This document shows, in pieces, positions 1 to 9,131 of a stretch of DNA of 64,000 bases. The position numbers and the translations under genes were made by a program. This stretch comes from Rhizobiaceae bacterium (GTDB lineage Bacteria; Pseudomonadota; Alphaproteobacteria; Rhizobiales; Rhizobiaceae). The stretch lies in NCBI GenBank assembly GCA_019635695.1, contig JAHBYZ010000009.1, positions 1 through 64,000 on the forward strand, given 5' to 3'. Below the pieces are notes generated by a model. It had not been told where the DNA came from. It did not search any database and saw only the letters and a program-made list of their open reading frames with translations. Each line of letters begins with the position of its first letter. Positions within the stretch are counted from its first letter, which is position 1.

Positions 1-224
1 GTCTCGACCGCCGCAGGGTCGGACAGGTCGCAGCCCACCGCCGAGGCCGTCACGCCCCGCGCGCGCGCGCGGGCGGCGCCCGCCTCGGCGCCCTCGGCCG
101 AACGGCCGTGGTGGAAACAGACGTCCCAGCCGTCGGCCGCCAGCCCTTCCGCCAGGGCGAGGCCCAGGCGGCGTCCGGCGCCGGTCACCAGGGCGGCGCC
201 GGCAGAGGGGGAGGCTGCGGTCAT
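1..224 (-). CDS. Short-chain dehydrogenase/reductase (SDR), N-terminal part only
   Basis: Reading from the ATG at 224 towards the window edge gives 74 codons with no stop; the rest lies outside. Residues 11-21 carry the classic Rossmann dinucleotide motif, ALVTGAGRRLG, followed by an Ala-rich helix and a second strand (WDVCFHHG), as expected for NAD(P)-dependent SDR enzymes. The double Arg after TGAG resembles NADPH-preferring pteridine reductase or FolM-like SDRs, but that subfamily call is only a guess. It is codirectional with the decarboxylase downstream, 45 bp apart, so the two could share a transcript. Confidence 0.72.
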   Translation of the reverse strand, partial: MTAASPSAGAALVTGAGRRLGLALAEGLAADGWDVCFHHGRSAEGAEAGAARARARGVTASAVGCDLSDPAAVE

Positions 225-268
225 CGTCCCTACCTAGGCCGTCGGCGGGCGCGGGTCCACGCAGCCTG

Positions 269-1921
269 TCAGGATGGTGTCTTGTCCGGAGACAATGCGG
301 CACCGATGCGCCTGAGCGCCTCGGACGCGTCGAGGCGGTCGAGCATGACCTCGATCAGCGCCGGGCCGCGGTTGCTCGCGCGGGCGTCGGCCATGGCCTG
401 CGCCAGCTCGTCCTCGGTCTCCACGCGCCGGCCCCAGCCGCCGCCGAAGACCTCCGGCAGGCGGTGATAGTCCCAGCGCTGGATGTCGTTGTAGGGGCCC
501 TCGTGGATCACCCGCTCGGTGGTGTAGCCGTCGTTGTTCATGAGCAGGACGATGGCGTTGCTCTCGCGCCGGCACAGCGACGACAGCTCCTGGGCGGTCA
601 TCTGGAAGGCGCCGTCGCCGATCAGCGCGATCGGCCGCCGCCCGGGATCGGCCAGCGCGCAGCCCAGGGTCGCCGGCAGCGCGTAGCCGATCGACAGGTA
701 GAAGGCCTGTCCCAGGAAACCCACGTCGTGGTGCATCACCAGGTCCGCGGCGGCGAACAGCGAATCGCCGGTCTCGGCGATCACCATGGTGTCCTCGCCG
801 ACCTGGGCGTTGACGCATTTCATCACCCGGTCGACGGTCAGCTTGCGCCCCGCCTCGGGCGCGAAGCTGGTCTCCAGCAGCTTCGCCACCGGCGTGAAGG
901 GCGCGTGTTTCAGGCCCCGCTTGGGCATGCGGTCGGCCAGGCCCGCGACCACGTCGCCGATCCAGACCTGCTCGTAGACGTGCTGGCTGATCTTCAGTCG
1001 TCCGGAGTTGGCGAGGATCATGCGCCGGCCCTCGAGGCCGGAGCTGTAGAAGCCGAGGTTCATGTCGCTGACCCAGGCGCCCAGGCAGAGCAGCACGTCG
1101 GCATGCTCGACGATGTCGCGCACCGCCCTGCGCGAGCTCGCGCCCTCGTAGACGCCCACCGCCTGCGGGTGGTGCTCGCTGATCACCGTCTTGCCCAGCA
1201 GGTTGGTCGCGATCGGCAGGTGGCTCGCCTCGACCAGGCGCAGAAGATCGTCCATGAGCTGGTAGCGATGCAGCTCGACGCCGGCCAGGATCGCCGGCCG
1301 CTCGGCCTTCCCGAGCAGCGCCATGACCTCGTCGAGACCCTCGGCCAGCGCCTCCGGATCGCTCTGCGGCCGGTCGGGCGCCGCGAACGGCCCCGGCGCC
1401 GCACACGGCTTGTCGACCATGTCGGCGGGAATCTCGATCATCACCGGCCGCTTTTCGCTCAGGCAGCGCGCCAGCACACGGTCGATGCGCTCGCAGGCGT
1501 GCTCGGCGTCGTCCAGCAGCGCGGTCGCGACCGTGATGTGCCTGTAGGCCTCCAGCATGGTCGAGAAGTCGCCCACGCCGTGGTGCAGCAGCATGGACGA
1601 CCGCCGCTGCGTCGTCCGCGGCCCGCCCACCAGCACCACCAGCGGCACCTGCTCGGCATAGGCGCCCGCCACCGCGTTCATCGCGCTGAACCCGCCCACG
1701 CCCCAGGTCACGCAGACGCAGCCGATGCCGTTCACCCGCGCATAGGCATCCGCCGCGTAGCCCGCATTGAGCTCGTTGCACGTCCCGACCATCTCGATCC
1801 CGCTGTCGATCAGCCGGTCCATGAACGTCAGCACATAGTCGCCGGGCACCCCGAAGGCGTGTTTCAGCCCGGCCTGCTTCAGGCGCGTGAGCAGATAGGT
1901 AGCGACGGTGCTATCGGACAT
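269..1921 (-). CDS. Thiamine diphosphate-dependent 2-keto acid decarboxylase (indolepyruvate/pyruvate decarboxylase type)
   Basis: A full-length 550-residue ThDP enzyme that should decarboxylate a 2-keto acid to an aldehyde. The N-terminal PYR domain has the cofactor-activating Glu50 (CNELNAGYAADAYAR) and the paired active-site histidines His113-His114 (LLHHGVGDF) that mark decarboxylases rather than acetolactate synthases. The C-terminal PP domain has the metal/ThDP-binding GDG at 435-437 and the NN about 26 residues later. Length matches indolepyruvate, phenylpyruvate and pyruvate decarboxylases (about 545-570). The substrate cannot be read from the sequence; indole-3-pyruvate (auxin synthesis) is one possibility in this group of bacteria. 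Confidence 0.85.
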   Translation of the reverse strand: MSDSTVATYLLTRLKQAGLKHAFGVPGDYVLTFMDRLIDSGIEMVGTCNELNAGYAADAYARVNGIGCVCVTWGVGGFSAMNAVAGAYAEQVPLVVLVGGPRTTQRRSSMLLHHGVGDFSTMLEAYRHITVATALLDDAEHACERIDRVLARCLSEKRPVMIEIPADMVDKPCAAPGPFAAPDRPQSDPEALAEGLDEVMALLGKAERPAILAGVELHRYQLMDDLLRLVEASHLPIATNLLGKTVISEHHPQAVGVYEGASSRRAVRDIVEHADVLLCLGAWVSDMNLGFYSSGLEGRRMILANSGRLKISQHVYEQVWIGDVVAGLADRMPKRGLKHAPFTPVAKLLETSFAPEAGRKLTVDRVMKCVNAQVGEDTMVIAETGDSLFAAADLVMHHDVGFLGQAFYLSIGYALPATLGCALADPGRRPIALIGDGAFQMTAQELSSLCRRESNAIVLLMNNDGYTTERVIHEGPYNDIQRWDYHRLPEVFGGGWGRRVETEDELAQAMADARASNRGPALIEVMLDRLDASEALRRIGAALSPDKTPS

Positions 1922-1960
1922 GCCGTGAACTCCCTGAACGCAGCCCCAACAACCTCCTCA

Positions 1961-1978
1961 TCCCTGCGAAGGCAGGGA
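1961..1978. repeat. Dispersed palindromic repeat, copy 1
   Basis: The 18-base stem-loop TCCCTGCGAAGGCAGGGA lies in the intergenic space upstream of the decarboxylase. A second copy in inverted orientation lies at 2057-2074, and similarity continues past the stem (CTCA before it, CCAGA-GCAC after it). CCTGCGAAGGCAGG-type palindromes are common REP-like elements in alphaproteobacterial genomes. Confidence 0.6.
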
Positions 1979-2056
1979 TCCAGACGCACCGCCGGTGCCA
2001 TCAAGGCGATGCCCGTTCGGCCAGCGCCCCGTCACCTCGACGTCAGTGCTTCTGGG

Positions 2057-2074
2057 CCCCTGCCTTCGCAGGGG
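2057..2074. repeat. Dispersed palindromic repeat, copy 2 (inverted)
   Basis: CCCCTGCCTTCGCAGGGG is the reverse-oriented partner of the copy at 1961-1978. The two copies together could fold into a larger cruciform. The surrounding 1922-2154 gap holds no convincing gene. Confidence 0.6.
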
Positions 2075-2154
2075 TGAGGCAGAGAGAATTGGACGGGGAA
2101 GCGGTGCGCGACACAAGTGGCCACGAACGGAGCTCGCGAACCCTTGGGAGGCTC

Positions 2155-4746
2155 CTACGGCCCCTTGCGCTTGCGCACCTTGCGCCGCTCCTTGCGCGCC
2201 ATCGCCGCTTCCTTGGGCTTGGTCCGCACGCCGAGGTCGGCGTTCTCAAGCCTCCTGATCTCGTCGCGCAGCCGCGCGGCCTCCTCGAACTCCAGGTCGG
2301 CCGCCGCCGTCTTCATGCGCTTCTCGAGGTCGGCGATGCGCTCCTCGAAGGTCATGGCGCCGGCGCCCTCGTCGCCCGCCACGCCGAGGTCCACGGTGAC
2401 GTAGTCGGCCTCGTAGACGCTCTGCAGCACGTCCGAGACGCCGCGGCGGATCGATTCCGGCGTGATGCCGTGCTCGACGTTGTAGGCTTCCTGCTTCTCG
2501 CGCCGCCGGTCGGTCTCGGCGATCGCCCTCTCGAGCGATTCCGTCATGTGATCGGCGTAGAGGATGACCTTGCCGTCGACGTTGCGGGCGGCGCGGCCGA
2601 TGGTCTGCACCAGCGACGTCTCGGAGCGGAGGAAGCCCTCCTTGTCGGCATCGAGGATCGCGACCAGCGCGCATTCCGGGATGTCGAGGCCCTCGCGGAG
2701 GAGGTTGATGCCGACCAGCGCGTCGAACGCGCCGAGCCTGAGGTCGCGGATGATCTCGATCCGCTCCAGCGTCTCGACGTCGGAATGCATGTAGCGGACG
2801 CGGACGCCGTGCTCGTGGAGGTACTCGGTGAGGTCCTCGGCCATGCGCTTGGTGAGCACGGTGACCAGCGCGCGATAGCCCCTGGCCGCGACCTCCTTGA
2901 CCTCGCCGAGCAGGTCGTCGACCTGGGACTTCGCCGGCCGCACCTCGACCGGCGGATCGATCAGCCCGGTGGGGCGGATCACCTGCTCGGTGAACACGCC
3001 GCCGGTGCGGTCCATCTCCCAGTTCCCCGGCGTCGCCGAGATGTACATGGTCTGCGGCCGCATCAGATCCCACTCCTCGAAACGGAGCGGGCGGTTGTCC
3101 ATGCAGGACGGCAGGCGGAAGCCGTATTCGGCCAGCGTCGCCTTGCGGCGGAAGTCGCCGCGATACATGCCGCCGATCTGCGGCACGGTCACGTGGCTTT
3201 CGTCGATGAAGACCAGCGCGTTGTCCGGAATGTATTCGAACAGCGTCGGCGGCGGCTCGCCGGGGTTGCGGCCGGTCAGGTAGCGCGAGTAGTTCTCGAT
3301 ACCCGCGCAGGAGCCGGTCGCCTCCAGCATCTCCAGGTCGAAACGCGTGCGCTGCTCCAGCCGCTGCGCCTCCAGCAGGCGTCCGGCGCGCTCCAGCTCG
3401 GCAAGGCGGAACTTCAGCTCTTCCTTGATCGATTTGGTCGCCTGCGCCAGCGTCGGCTTGGGCGTCACGTAGTGGGAGTTGGCGTAGATCTTCACCGACT
3501 TCAGATCGGCGGTCTTGGCGCCCGTCAGTGGGTCGAATTCGTGGATCGTCTCGATCTCGTCGCCGAACATTGCGATACGCCAGGCGCGGTCGTCCAGGTG
3601 GGCGGGAAAGATCTCGATCGTGTCGCCGCGCACGCGGAAGGAACCGCGCACGAAGTTGATGTCCTGCCTTTTGTACTGCTGCGCCACGAGGTCGGCCAGC
3701 AGCGCCCGCTGGTCGAGCCGGTCGCCGACCTGCATCTGGAAGGTCATGGCCGTATAGGTCTCGACCGAACCGATACCGTAGATGCACGACACGGAAGCGA
3801 CGATGATGACGTCGTCGCGCTCCAGCAGCGAGCGCGTGGCCGAGTGGCGCATGCGGTCGATCTGCTCGTTCACCGAGCTTTCCTTCTCGATGTAGGTGTC
3901 GGAGCGCGGAACGTAGGCCTCCGGCTGGTAGTAGTCGTAATAGGAGACGAAATATTCGACCGCGTTGTTCGGGAAGAAGCTTTTGAACTCGCCGTAGAGC
4001 TGCGCGGCCAGCGTCTTGTTCGGCGCGAGGATCAGCGCCGGACGCTGCGTCTCCTCGATCACCTTGGCCATGGTGAAGGTCTTGCCCGAGCCGGTGACGC
4101 CGAGCAGCACCTGCGTGCGGTCCTCCCGGTTGGCGCCTTCCACGAGGTCGGCGATGGCCGTCGGCTGGTCGCCGGAGGGTTTGAACGCCGTCTCCATGCG
4201 CAGGGCGATGCCGCCTTCTGATTTTTCCGGGCGCGCCGGCCGGTGCGGCACCCACGGCTCCTTCTTGACGTTCGGATCGCCGCCCTCGATCAGCTTCGAC
4301 AGTGCAGCCACCGTGGCCGTGACGCCCGAAGACGAAAGCGTCTCAGCGTCCTCGAGCGCGATGTCCAGACCGGCGACCGGATTGAGGCCGGCGGCCGCAC
4401 GTTCGCGCGGCGAAGCCGCGCCGCCCATGGAAGTGCCGCGCGCGGTCTTGGTCGGCGCGGCGGAGCGGCCCGGAACCTTCTTCGGCCCCCTTGTCTTCTC
4501 GTCGCCAGGGCCGACGATCGGCCGACCTTCGCGCTCCGCCTCTCTTGCGATCTGTTCGGCCCAGCCGGAAACCGGCCCGGAGAGCGGCGCGCCTTCGAAA
4601 TTAGCCTGCGGCGCCTCGCCGAAACCGGCCGGCGAATCCAGCGGCTCCGAGGCGTCCAGGAAGTCGGTAATCATCGTCTTGCGCTGACGGGTCGCGGAGC
4701 GCGGGACGCCTCCGGCGGCGGGCTTGTTCGCTGGTGATCTGGCCAT
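2155..4746 (-). CDS. uvrB: UvrABC excision nuclease subunit B
   Basis: Damage-verification helicase of nucleotide excision repair; works with UvrA and UvrC in the cytoplasm. The helicase core starts near residue 184 ([14 protein letters not shown]) and has Walker A GVTGSGKT at 216-223, the beta-hairpin [12 protein letters not shown] that clamps DNA, and a C-terminal UVR motif ([12 protein letters not shown]...[11 protein letters not shown]) for UvrC contact. At 863 residues it is far longer than E. coli UvrB (673). About 180 extra residues sit at the N terminus, rich in Pro, Ala and Glu, and a basic tail ends the protein. I chose the ATG at 4746 (MARSPANKP) over an in-frame ATG at 4797 because rhizobial homologues begin this way. 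Confidence 0.97.
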   Translation of the reverse strand: MARSPANKPAAGGVPRSATRQRKTMITDFLDASEPLDSPAGFGEAPQANFEGAPLSGPVSGWAEQIAREAEREGRPIVGPGDEKTRGPKKVPGRSAAPTKTARGTSMGGAASPRERAAAGLNPVAGLDIALEDAETLSSSGVTATVAALSKLIEGGDPNVKKEPWVPHRPARPEKSEGGIALRMETAFKPSGDQPTAIADLVEGANREDRTQVLLGVTGSGKTFTMAKVIEETQRPALILAPNKTLAAQLYGEFKSFFPNNAVEYFVSYYDYYQPEAYVPRSDTYIEKESSVNEQIDRMRHSATRSLLERDDVIIVASVSCIYGIGSVETYTAMTFQMQVGDRLDQRALLADLVAQQYKRQDINFVRGSFRVRGDTIEIFPAHLDDRAWRIAMFGDEIETIHEFDPLTGAKTADLKSVKIYANSHYVTPKPTLAQATKSIKEELKFRLAELERAGRLLEAQRLEQRTRFDLEMLEATGSCAGIENYSRYLTGRNPGEPPPTLFEYIPDNALVFIDESHVTVPQIGGMYRGDFRRKATLAEYGFRLPSCMDNRPLRFEEWDLMRPQTMYISATPGNWEMDRTGGVFTEQVIRPTGLIDPPVEVRPAKSQVDDLLGEVKEVAARGYRALVTVLTKRMAEDLTEYLHEHGVRVRYMHSDVETLERIEIIRDLRLGAFDALVGINLLREGLDIPECALVAILDADKEGFLRSETSLVQTIGRAARNVDGKVILYADHMTESLERAIAETDRRREKQEAYNVEHGITPESIRRGVSDVLQSVYEADYVTVDLGVAGDEGAGAMTFEERIADLEKRMKTAAADLEFEEAARLRDEIRRLENADLGVRTKPKEAAMARKERRKVRKRKGP

Positions 4747-4919
4747 GGCCGGAATATGGGCGGACTCCGTGGCGATGGAAAGGCTGACGCTGCGCAAAGG
4801 AAGCAGGTACTGACAGCAGGTTGTCAGGAGGTGGCAATAGCCCGGCAGACGGCCGGCCCATCGACTTTGACCGATGCGTCTGCTTACCTTGGGAAATCAC
4901 ATCGGGGGCGTCTCGCAGC

Positions 4920-5537
4920 ATGCATCGTTTTGATCCCGCGGCCATGGCCGTGCTTCTTGCCGTGGGTCTTGTGCAGCCGGCATCCGCCTCGGTCGACTCG
5001 ATCTCGCCGAAGTTCGATGCCGCATGTGACAACTACTATCAGCAGGGTCTCGATCTCGAGGTGGCCGTCGCCGATGCCGGCCTGCACTGCGCCTGCCTGA
5101 TCGAGCAGTTCGAACCGCTAGGCAAGGCGGCTATGGATTTCCTGGCGCGCACCTACGAGGAGGACCTGACCACGTTCATCCACGAATACCCCAAGGGCAA
5201 CGAGTGGATGGAGGCAAGTTTCGCCGCCGACAGGTTGTGCAAGGCCGGCGGCGGAGCCACCGAGGCGGAACCCGAGGTCGACGGCGCGATCCCCTATCCC
5301 GTGCTTGCCGGGTCCTGGGGCGGCATCGTTCGCGACGGTCCGGGACGTGACCATGCTCGCCTTGCGACGCTCAAGGAAGGCGAACGCATTACGCTGGTCG
5401 GGCCGACCGAGGTCGAGGACGATGGCTATTTGTGGTTCAGGATCGAGTACCGCAACGGCCGCGAGGGCTATCACTGGGGAGGGATCATCTGCTCGGTCGG
5501 CGACCAGATTCCCGGCACCTATGAGCAATGTCCGTAG
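4920..5537 (+). CDS. Exported protein with C-terminal bacterial SH3 domain
   Basis: 205 residues. An N-terminal signal peptide (hydrophobic AMAVLLAVGLVQ, cleavage near ASA-SVD) sends it to the periplasm. The middle has paired Cys residues (HCAC) in a helical region. Residues from about 130 to the end form an SH3b-like fold (GSWGGIVRDGPG, LKEGERITLVG, YLWFRIEY, EGYHWGGIICSV), a module that usually binds peptidoglycan or peptides. I start at the ATG of MHRFDPAAM because it opens the signal peptide; an in-frame start at 4821 would bury it. Its last 10 bases overlap the next gene, so the two are probably co-translated. Function unknown. Confidence 0.75.
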   Translation: MHRFDPAAMAVLLAVGLVQPASASVDSISPKFDAACDNYYQQGLDLEVAVADAGLHCACLIEQFEPLGKAAMDFLARTYEEDLTTFIHEYPKGNEWMEASFAADRLCKAGGGATEAEPEVDGAIPYPVLAGSWGGIVRDGPGRDHARLATLKEGERITLVGPTEVEDDGYLWFRIEYRNGREGYHWGGIICSVGDQIPGTYEQCP

Positions 5538-6388
5538 CTGACATGGCGGCAATCTGGTTCTTCGCGGGCGCGGCCCTGCTTCTTGCGGCTCTGGCGCTCG
5601 GATATCTGCGCTGGTGGCGTTCGCTCGCGGACCTGAGTCGCGCGGCGAGGGTGACGCTCATCCTGACAACCGTGGGCGGGCTCATCGGCGCGGTCTTCTG
5701 GTGGCAGGACATGCCGGCATCCTTCGCCTGGGATCTGCCGCCGCTGGCTTCCCGCATGCTCGGCGCGGCGGCGACCGCCTTCGGCATTGCCGGGCTCTTC
5801 GTGCTCGAACGGCCGACGCAGGCGCGCGGCCGGCTGCATGCGCTCGTGAGCGCGATCTATCTCATCCCGCTCGCAGTCGCCGCGATCGCCCTGCACCTCG
5901 ACCGCTTCGACCTCGCCGCTCCGATCAGCTGGGGTTTCTTCGCCGCCGTTGGCGTTCTCAGCATCTCCGCGGTGGTCGCCCTGAGCGCCGATCGTGGCGG
6001 CGCGCCGCGTTCGCTGGTCTTCGCCGGACAATCCGCATGGCTGCTCGTCGCCGGAACCTTGCTGGCCCTCTGGGGTCTCGCGCTGTTCCTCGCCCCCGCC
6101 ACCGCCTTCCCGCTGGTCTTCAACTGGCCGGCCGATGCGCTGACATCGCGGCTGATCGCGGCGATGCTGCTGACGGTCGCTGCGGCGTTCCTCGTTGCAC
6201 GCGGCGACGCACCGCTCGTGCCGCAGGCCCTGCTGCTCGGCGCGGTCTACGGCCTGGGCGTCGTGATTGCGATTGTGCCGAACATGCTGCGCGGCCTGCC
6301 GTGGCCGCCGCTCTATCTCGCGGCGTTCGCCGTATTGGGCATCGTATCGGCCGGCTTCTTGCTTGCCGGACGGGCGCGCGCAGGCTGA
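5528..6388 (+). CDS. Multi-spanning membrane protein of unknown function
   Basis: 286 residues that are almost entirely hydrophobic, with roughly eight predicted transmembrane segments (for example IWFFAGAALLLAALALGYL, then VTLILTTVGGLIGAVFWW). The protein is Ala/Leu-rich with few charged loops and no catalytic motif that I recognise. It overlaps the SH3 gene by 10 bp, so it may be a membrane partner of that exported protein. An internal ATG at 5543 is an alternative start. It converges on prs with only 4 bp between the stop codons. Confidence 0.7.
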   Translation: MSVADMAAIWFFAGAALLLAALALGYLRWWRSLADLSRAARVTLILTTVGGLIGAVFWWQDMPASFAWDLPPLASRMLGAAATAFGIAGLFVLERPTQARGRLHALVSAIYLIPLAVAAIALHLDRFDLAAPISWGFFAAVGVLSISAVVALSADRGGAPRSLVFAGQSAWLLVAGTLLALWGLALFLAPATAFPLVFNWPADALTSRLIAAMLLTVAAAFLVARGDAPLVPQALLLGAVYGLGVVIAIVPNMLRGLPWPPLYLAAFAVLGIVSAGFLLAGRARAG

Positions 6389-6392
6389 CGGA

Positions 6393-7325
6393 TCAGTCGA
6401 ACAGGCTGGAAACCGACTCTTCGGTCGCGGTGCGCGAGATCGCCTCGCCGATCAGGTCGGCGATCGACACAACGCGGATGTTGCGCGAGCCGGAGACGCC
6501 CGAAGTCGGCTGGATCGAATCGGTGATCACCAGTTCCTTGAGCTTGGAGCCGGTGATGCGCGCCACCGCGCCGCCGGAGAGCACGCCGTGGGTGATGTAG
6601 GCGGTCACGCTGGTGGCGCCTTCGGCCAGCAGCGCCTCGGCCGCGTTGCACAGCGTACCGCCAGAATCGACAATGTCGTCGATCAGGATGCAGTCCTTGC
6701 CGTGCACCTCGCCGATGACGTTCATCACCTCCGATTCGCCCGGCCGGTCGCGCCGCTTGTCGACGATGGCGAGTTGCGCGTCGATGCGCTTGGCGACCGC
6801 GCGCGCGCGCACCACGCCGCCGACGTCAGGCGAAACCACCATGACGTTGGCGAGCTGGTAATGGGCCTTGATGTCGCGCGCCAGCACGGGTGCCGCGAAG
6901 AGGTTGTCGGTGGGAATGTCGAAGAAGCCCTGGATCTGCCCGGCATGCAGGTCGAGCGTCAGCACGCGGTCGGCGCCGGCGCGCGTGATCAGGTTTGCCA
7001 CCAGCTTGGCCGAGATCGGCGTGCGGCCCGACGCGCGGCGATCCTGACGCGCATAGCCGAAATAGGGGATGACCGCCGTGATGCGCCGCGCCGACGAGCG
7101 TCGGAACGCGTCGATCATGATCAGCAGTTCCATCAGGTGGTCATTGGCCGGATAGGAGGTCGACTGCAGGACGAACACGTCCTCGCCGCGCACGTTCTCC
7201 TGTATCTCGACGAAGATTTCCTGGTCTGCGAAGCGCCGGACGCTGGCCTTGCCGAGCGAGATGTTGAGATACCGGGCGACGGATTCCGCCAGCACCCGGT
7301 TGGAGTTTCCGGCGAAAAGCTTCAT
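6393..7325 (-). CDS. prs: Ribose-phosphate pyrophosphokinase (PRPP synthetase)
   Basis: Makes 5-phosphoribosyl-1-pyrophosphate from ribose 5-phosphate and ATP for purine, pyrimidine, His, Trp and NAD synthesis. The 310-residue length is typical. Visible landmarks are the N-terminal [20 protein letters not shown], the ATP-binding [12 protein letters not shown], the catalytic flexible-loop region [12 protein letters not shown] and the PRPP-binding loop [13 protein letters not shown]. The ATG at 7325 matches the conserved family start; the frame continues upstream to 7385 but that extension is not conserved in character. Confidence 0.98.
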   Translation of the reverse strand: MKLFAGNSNRVLAESVARYLNISLGKASVRRFADQEIFVEIQENVRGEDVFVLQSTSYPANDHLMELLIMIDAFRRSSARRITAVIPYFGYARQDRRASGRTPISAKLVANLITRAGADRVLTLDLHAGQIQGFFDIPTDNLFAAPVLARDIKAHYQLANVMVVSPDVGGVVRARAVAKRIDAQLAIVDKRRDRPGESEVMNVIGEVHGKDCILIDDIVDSGGTLCNAAEALLAEGATSVTAYITHGVLSGGAVARITGSKLKELVITDSIQPTSGVSGSRNIRVVSIADLIGEAISRTATEESVSSLFD

Positions 7326-7438
7326 GGGGCGAGTCCGGTGTGGCCGACGGTGGCCGCCTTTTAGCCGTGTCCGCCGACAATGCAAGCCGCCCTGCAGCGA
7401 CCTGCTTCAAATCCACGGGATTCGCTGGGGAAGCCGGC

Positions 7439-7840
7439 CTACTTCTTGGAGCGGCGCGTCTTGCCCGTAACGGTGCCCGCCACCGAGCCGGCAACCGAGG
7501 CGACGCCGGACGCGACAGAGGTCACGCCGCCGACCACGGTTTCCGCCACCTTACGAACGGTCGATTTGCTCTTCGCGGGGGCTTTCGCGGAAGCGGTCTT
7601 TGGCGCGGTCTTCGCCGGAAACTTAGCCGTTTCGGGCTTGACCTTCGGCGACCGTGTCGCTGCGCCTGCGCCCGCTGCGGCCTTCGAGCCGGGTTTCGCC
7701 GGCTTGGCGTCCTTGGAGCGCTTGGCAATCGCCGGACCGGCACCTGCCTGCGACTCGGTCGCCTTCCCCGACGGCTTTGCGGCCGCTGGCTTCCTGGCGG
7801 GTGATTTCTTCGAAGTGGTTGTGGCTGCCTGCTTGGCCAT
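7439..7840 (-). CDS. Low-complexity Lys/Ala/Pro-rich basic protein (histone H1-like)
   Basis: 133 residues, dominated by repeated K-P, K-A and A-K steps from residue 1 to about 95, resembling the tails of histone H1-like or PhaF-type nucleoid proteins. The last 35 residues switch to a Val/Gly/Ser segment (ETVVGGVTSVASGVASVAG) and end in a basic RRSKK. The lysine-rich part suggests DNA, RNA or polyphosphate binding; the tail could be a membrane or granule contact. No catalytic motif is visible. It stands alone between prs and csaA. A perfect palindrome at 7854-7870 lies just before its ribosome-binding site (GAGGGAA). Confidence 0.65.
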   Translation of the reverse strand: MAKQAATTTSKKSPARKPAAAKPSGKATESQAGAGPAIAKRSKDAKPAKPGSKAAAGAGAATRSPKVKPETAKFPAKTAPKTASAKAPAKSKSTVRKVAETVVGGVTSVASGVASVAGSVAGTVTGKTRRSKK

Positions 7841-7853
7841 GGTGATTCCCTCG

Positions 7854-7870
7854 CACGGAACAGTTCCGTG
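7854..7870. promoter_or_regulatory. Perfect 17-bp palindrome before the ribosome-binding site of the basic protein gene
   Basis: CACGGAAC-A-GTTCCGTG has two 8-bp arms and one central base. It ends 13 bp upstream of the ATG at 7840, next to the Shine-Dalgarno sequence. It could be a repressor operator or an mRNA hairpin that shields the 5' end or RBS. Confidence 0.45.
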
Positions 7871-7933
7871 GCGGAAGGAAGCGCGCGGCCGGCATTTGGT
7901 TCCAAACCGGCCGGCACCGGCAGCTGGTTGAGC

Positions 7934-8290
7934 CTAGAACAGCTTGCCGCCCAGCGGCACCTCTCGCTCAACCGCCGTCAGCACGACCTCGCCATCGGCG
8001 TCGGGCAAGCCCAGCGTCAGCACTTCGGACATGAATTTGCCGATCTGGCGCGGTGGAAAGTTGACCACCGCCAGAACCTGCCGGCCGATCAGCGTCTCCG
8101 GTGCATAGTATCTGGTGATCTGCGCCGACGACTTCTTGATGCCAATCACGGGTCCGAAATCGATCTTCAGCTTGATCGCCGGCTTGCGCGCTTCCGGAAA
8201 AGGCTCCGCCTCGACGATCCGGCCGACGCGGATGTCGACCTTCTCGAAATCGGCGAAGCCGATCTCGGGCATGCGCTCTCGCGTCTGCAT
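7934..8290 (-). CDS. csaA: tRNA-binding domain protein, CsaA family
   Basis: 118 residues forming a stand-alone OB-fold EMAP/tRNA-binding domain. Hallmarks are [23 protein letters not shown] near the N terminus, KIDFGP in the middle, and the closing [19 protein letters not shown]. CsaA proteins are homodimers that bind tRNA and have been described as export-related chaperones in Bacillus; the physiological role in this group is uncertain. The gene follows the YbjN gene on the same strand, 16 bp apart, so both are probably on one transcript. Confidence 0.88.
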   Translation of the reverse strand: MQTRERMPEIGFADFEKVDIRVGRIVEAEPFPEARKPAIKLKIDFGPVIGIKKSSAQITRYYAPETLIGRQVLAVVNFPPRQIGKFMSEVLTLGLPDADGEVVLTAVEREVPLGGKLF

Positions 8291-8306
8291 TTCTCAGGCC
8301 CCAGCC

Positions 8307-8807
8307 TCAGGCATTGCCCTCGGTCTCGAACATCACGCCGGCCAGCGCCTCCTTGGCGCTCTGCCCCGACCAGACGACGAACTGGAACGCCTGATAGTAG
8401 CACTCGCAGGCCTCCAGCGCGCTGTCGAGCAGCACCTCGACCTGCTGGCTGGTCGGCTCCGCGCCGCCGGAAAGCAGCAGCGAATGGCGGAACATGATGG
8501 CGCCCTCGACCTCCCACAGGTCGAAATGGCCGAACAGCATCTGCTCGTTGATCATCGACATCAGCCGCATGACCTCGAGCACGCGCTTTTCCGGCACCTT
8601 GAGGTCGAACGCGCAGGCCAGATGCAGCGCCTCAAACTCCTCCATCCAGGAAAACGAGACATGGTAGTCGGCCCAGGTACCGGCGACGGTGATCGCCAGT
8701 TCGTCGTCGCCGGTGCGTTCGAACGCCCAGTCGTTGGATTGCGCGACATGCTCGATCACGTCGACGGGGTGCAGGTCGCGCGTGGTTTCGATCTCGATGA
8801 GGTCCAA
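8307..8807 (-). CDS. YbjN-domain protein
   Basis: 166 residues. The body (ISFSWMEEFEALHLACAF, then EQMLFGHFDLWEVEGAIMFR and QQVEVLLDSALEACE) matches the YbjN family, acidic proteins with a type III secretion chaperone-like fold and no known enzymatic activity. I use a TTG start at 8807 because GGAG lies 8 bp upstream and the resulting N terminus (DLIEIETTRDLHPVD) begins where family members usually do; a GTG at 8858 is in frame but would add 17 atypical residues. It probably leads an operon with csaA. Confidence 0.85.
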   Translation of the reverse strand: MDLIEIETTRDLHPVDVIEHVAQSNDWAFERTGDDELAITVAGTWADYHVSFSWMEEFEALHLACAFDLKVPEKRVLEVMRLMSMINEQMLFGHFDLWEVEGAIMFRHSLLLSGGAEPTSQQVEVLLDSALEACECYYQAFQFVVWSGQSAKEALAGVMFETEGNA

Positions 8808-9036
8808 GCGATAGTCTCCATCCCAGGCGGCGTGATCCCAAGCGTATGCCGGGCACACCGCTGATACGCGCGCACGCGAAAAGCCGGAGCTACATGGGTC
8901 CTAGGACTAACGCGGGAAACTTGCGCCGGCCTGCCCCCGTCCAAGAGGCTTGCGACGTTCCGAATCACGTAGCAATTTCAGTCTATTGATCGGGAGTCGC
9001 GAGAACAGCCAATTTCGGACCGCGAGGCCAACGGGG

Positions 9037-9125
9037 TGTGGACAGCGGCGGGTGCGGCAGATTCACCGCACGCACCAAGCGATTCAGCGCCAAGGGTTTT
9101 TCGGCCGCGGCGGGCTGTGGATAAG
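9037..9125. promoter_or_regulatory. Non-coding stretch with one consensus and one degenerate DnaA box
   Basis: The gap 8808-9131 holds no gene. TGTGGATAA at 9117-9125 is an exact DnaA-box consensus and TGTGGACAG at 9037-9045 is a near match. Two boxes are too few to call an origin. They may be chance or a DnaA-responsive promoter element for the YbjN-csaA operon. Confidence 0.2.
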
Positions 9126-9131
9126 AGATCG

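Noticed and set aside
464..4221. Long plus-strand frames opposite the decarboxylase and uvrB
   Set aside because: They are mirror frames of high-GC genes, with His/Arg/Gln-rich translations and no domain features.
9037..9125. Replication origin
   Set aside because: Only one exact DnaA box and one degenerate box; no AT-rich unwinding region or cluster, and no hemE or dnaA neighbour.
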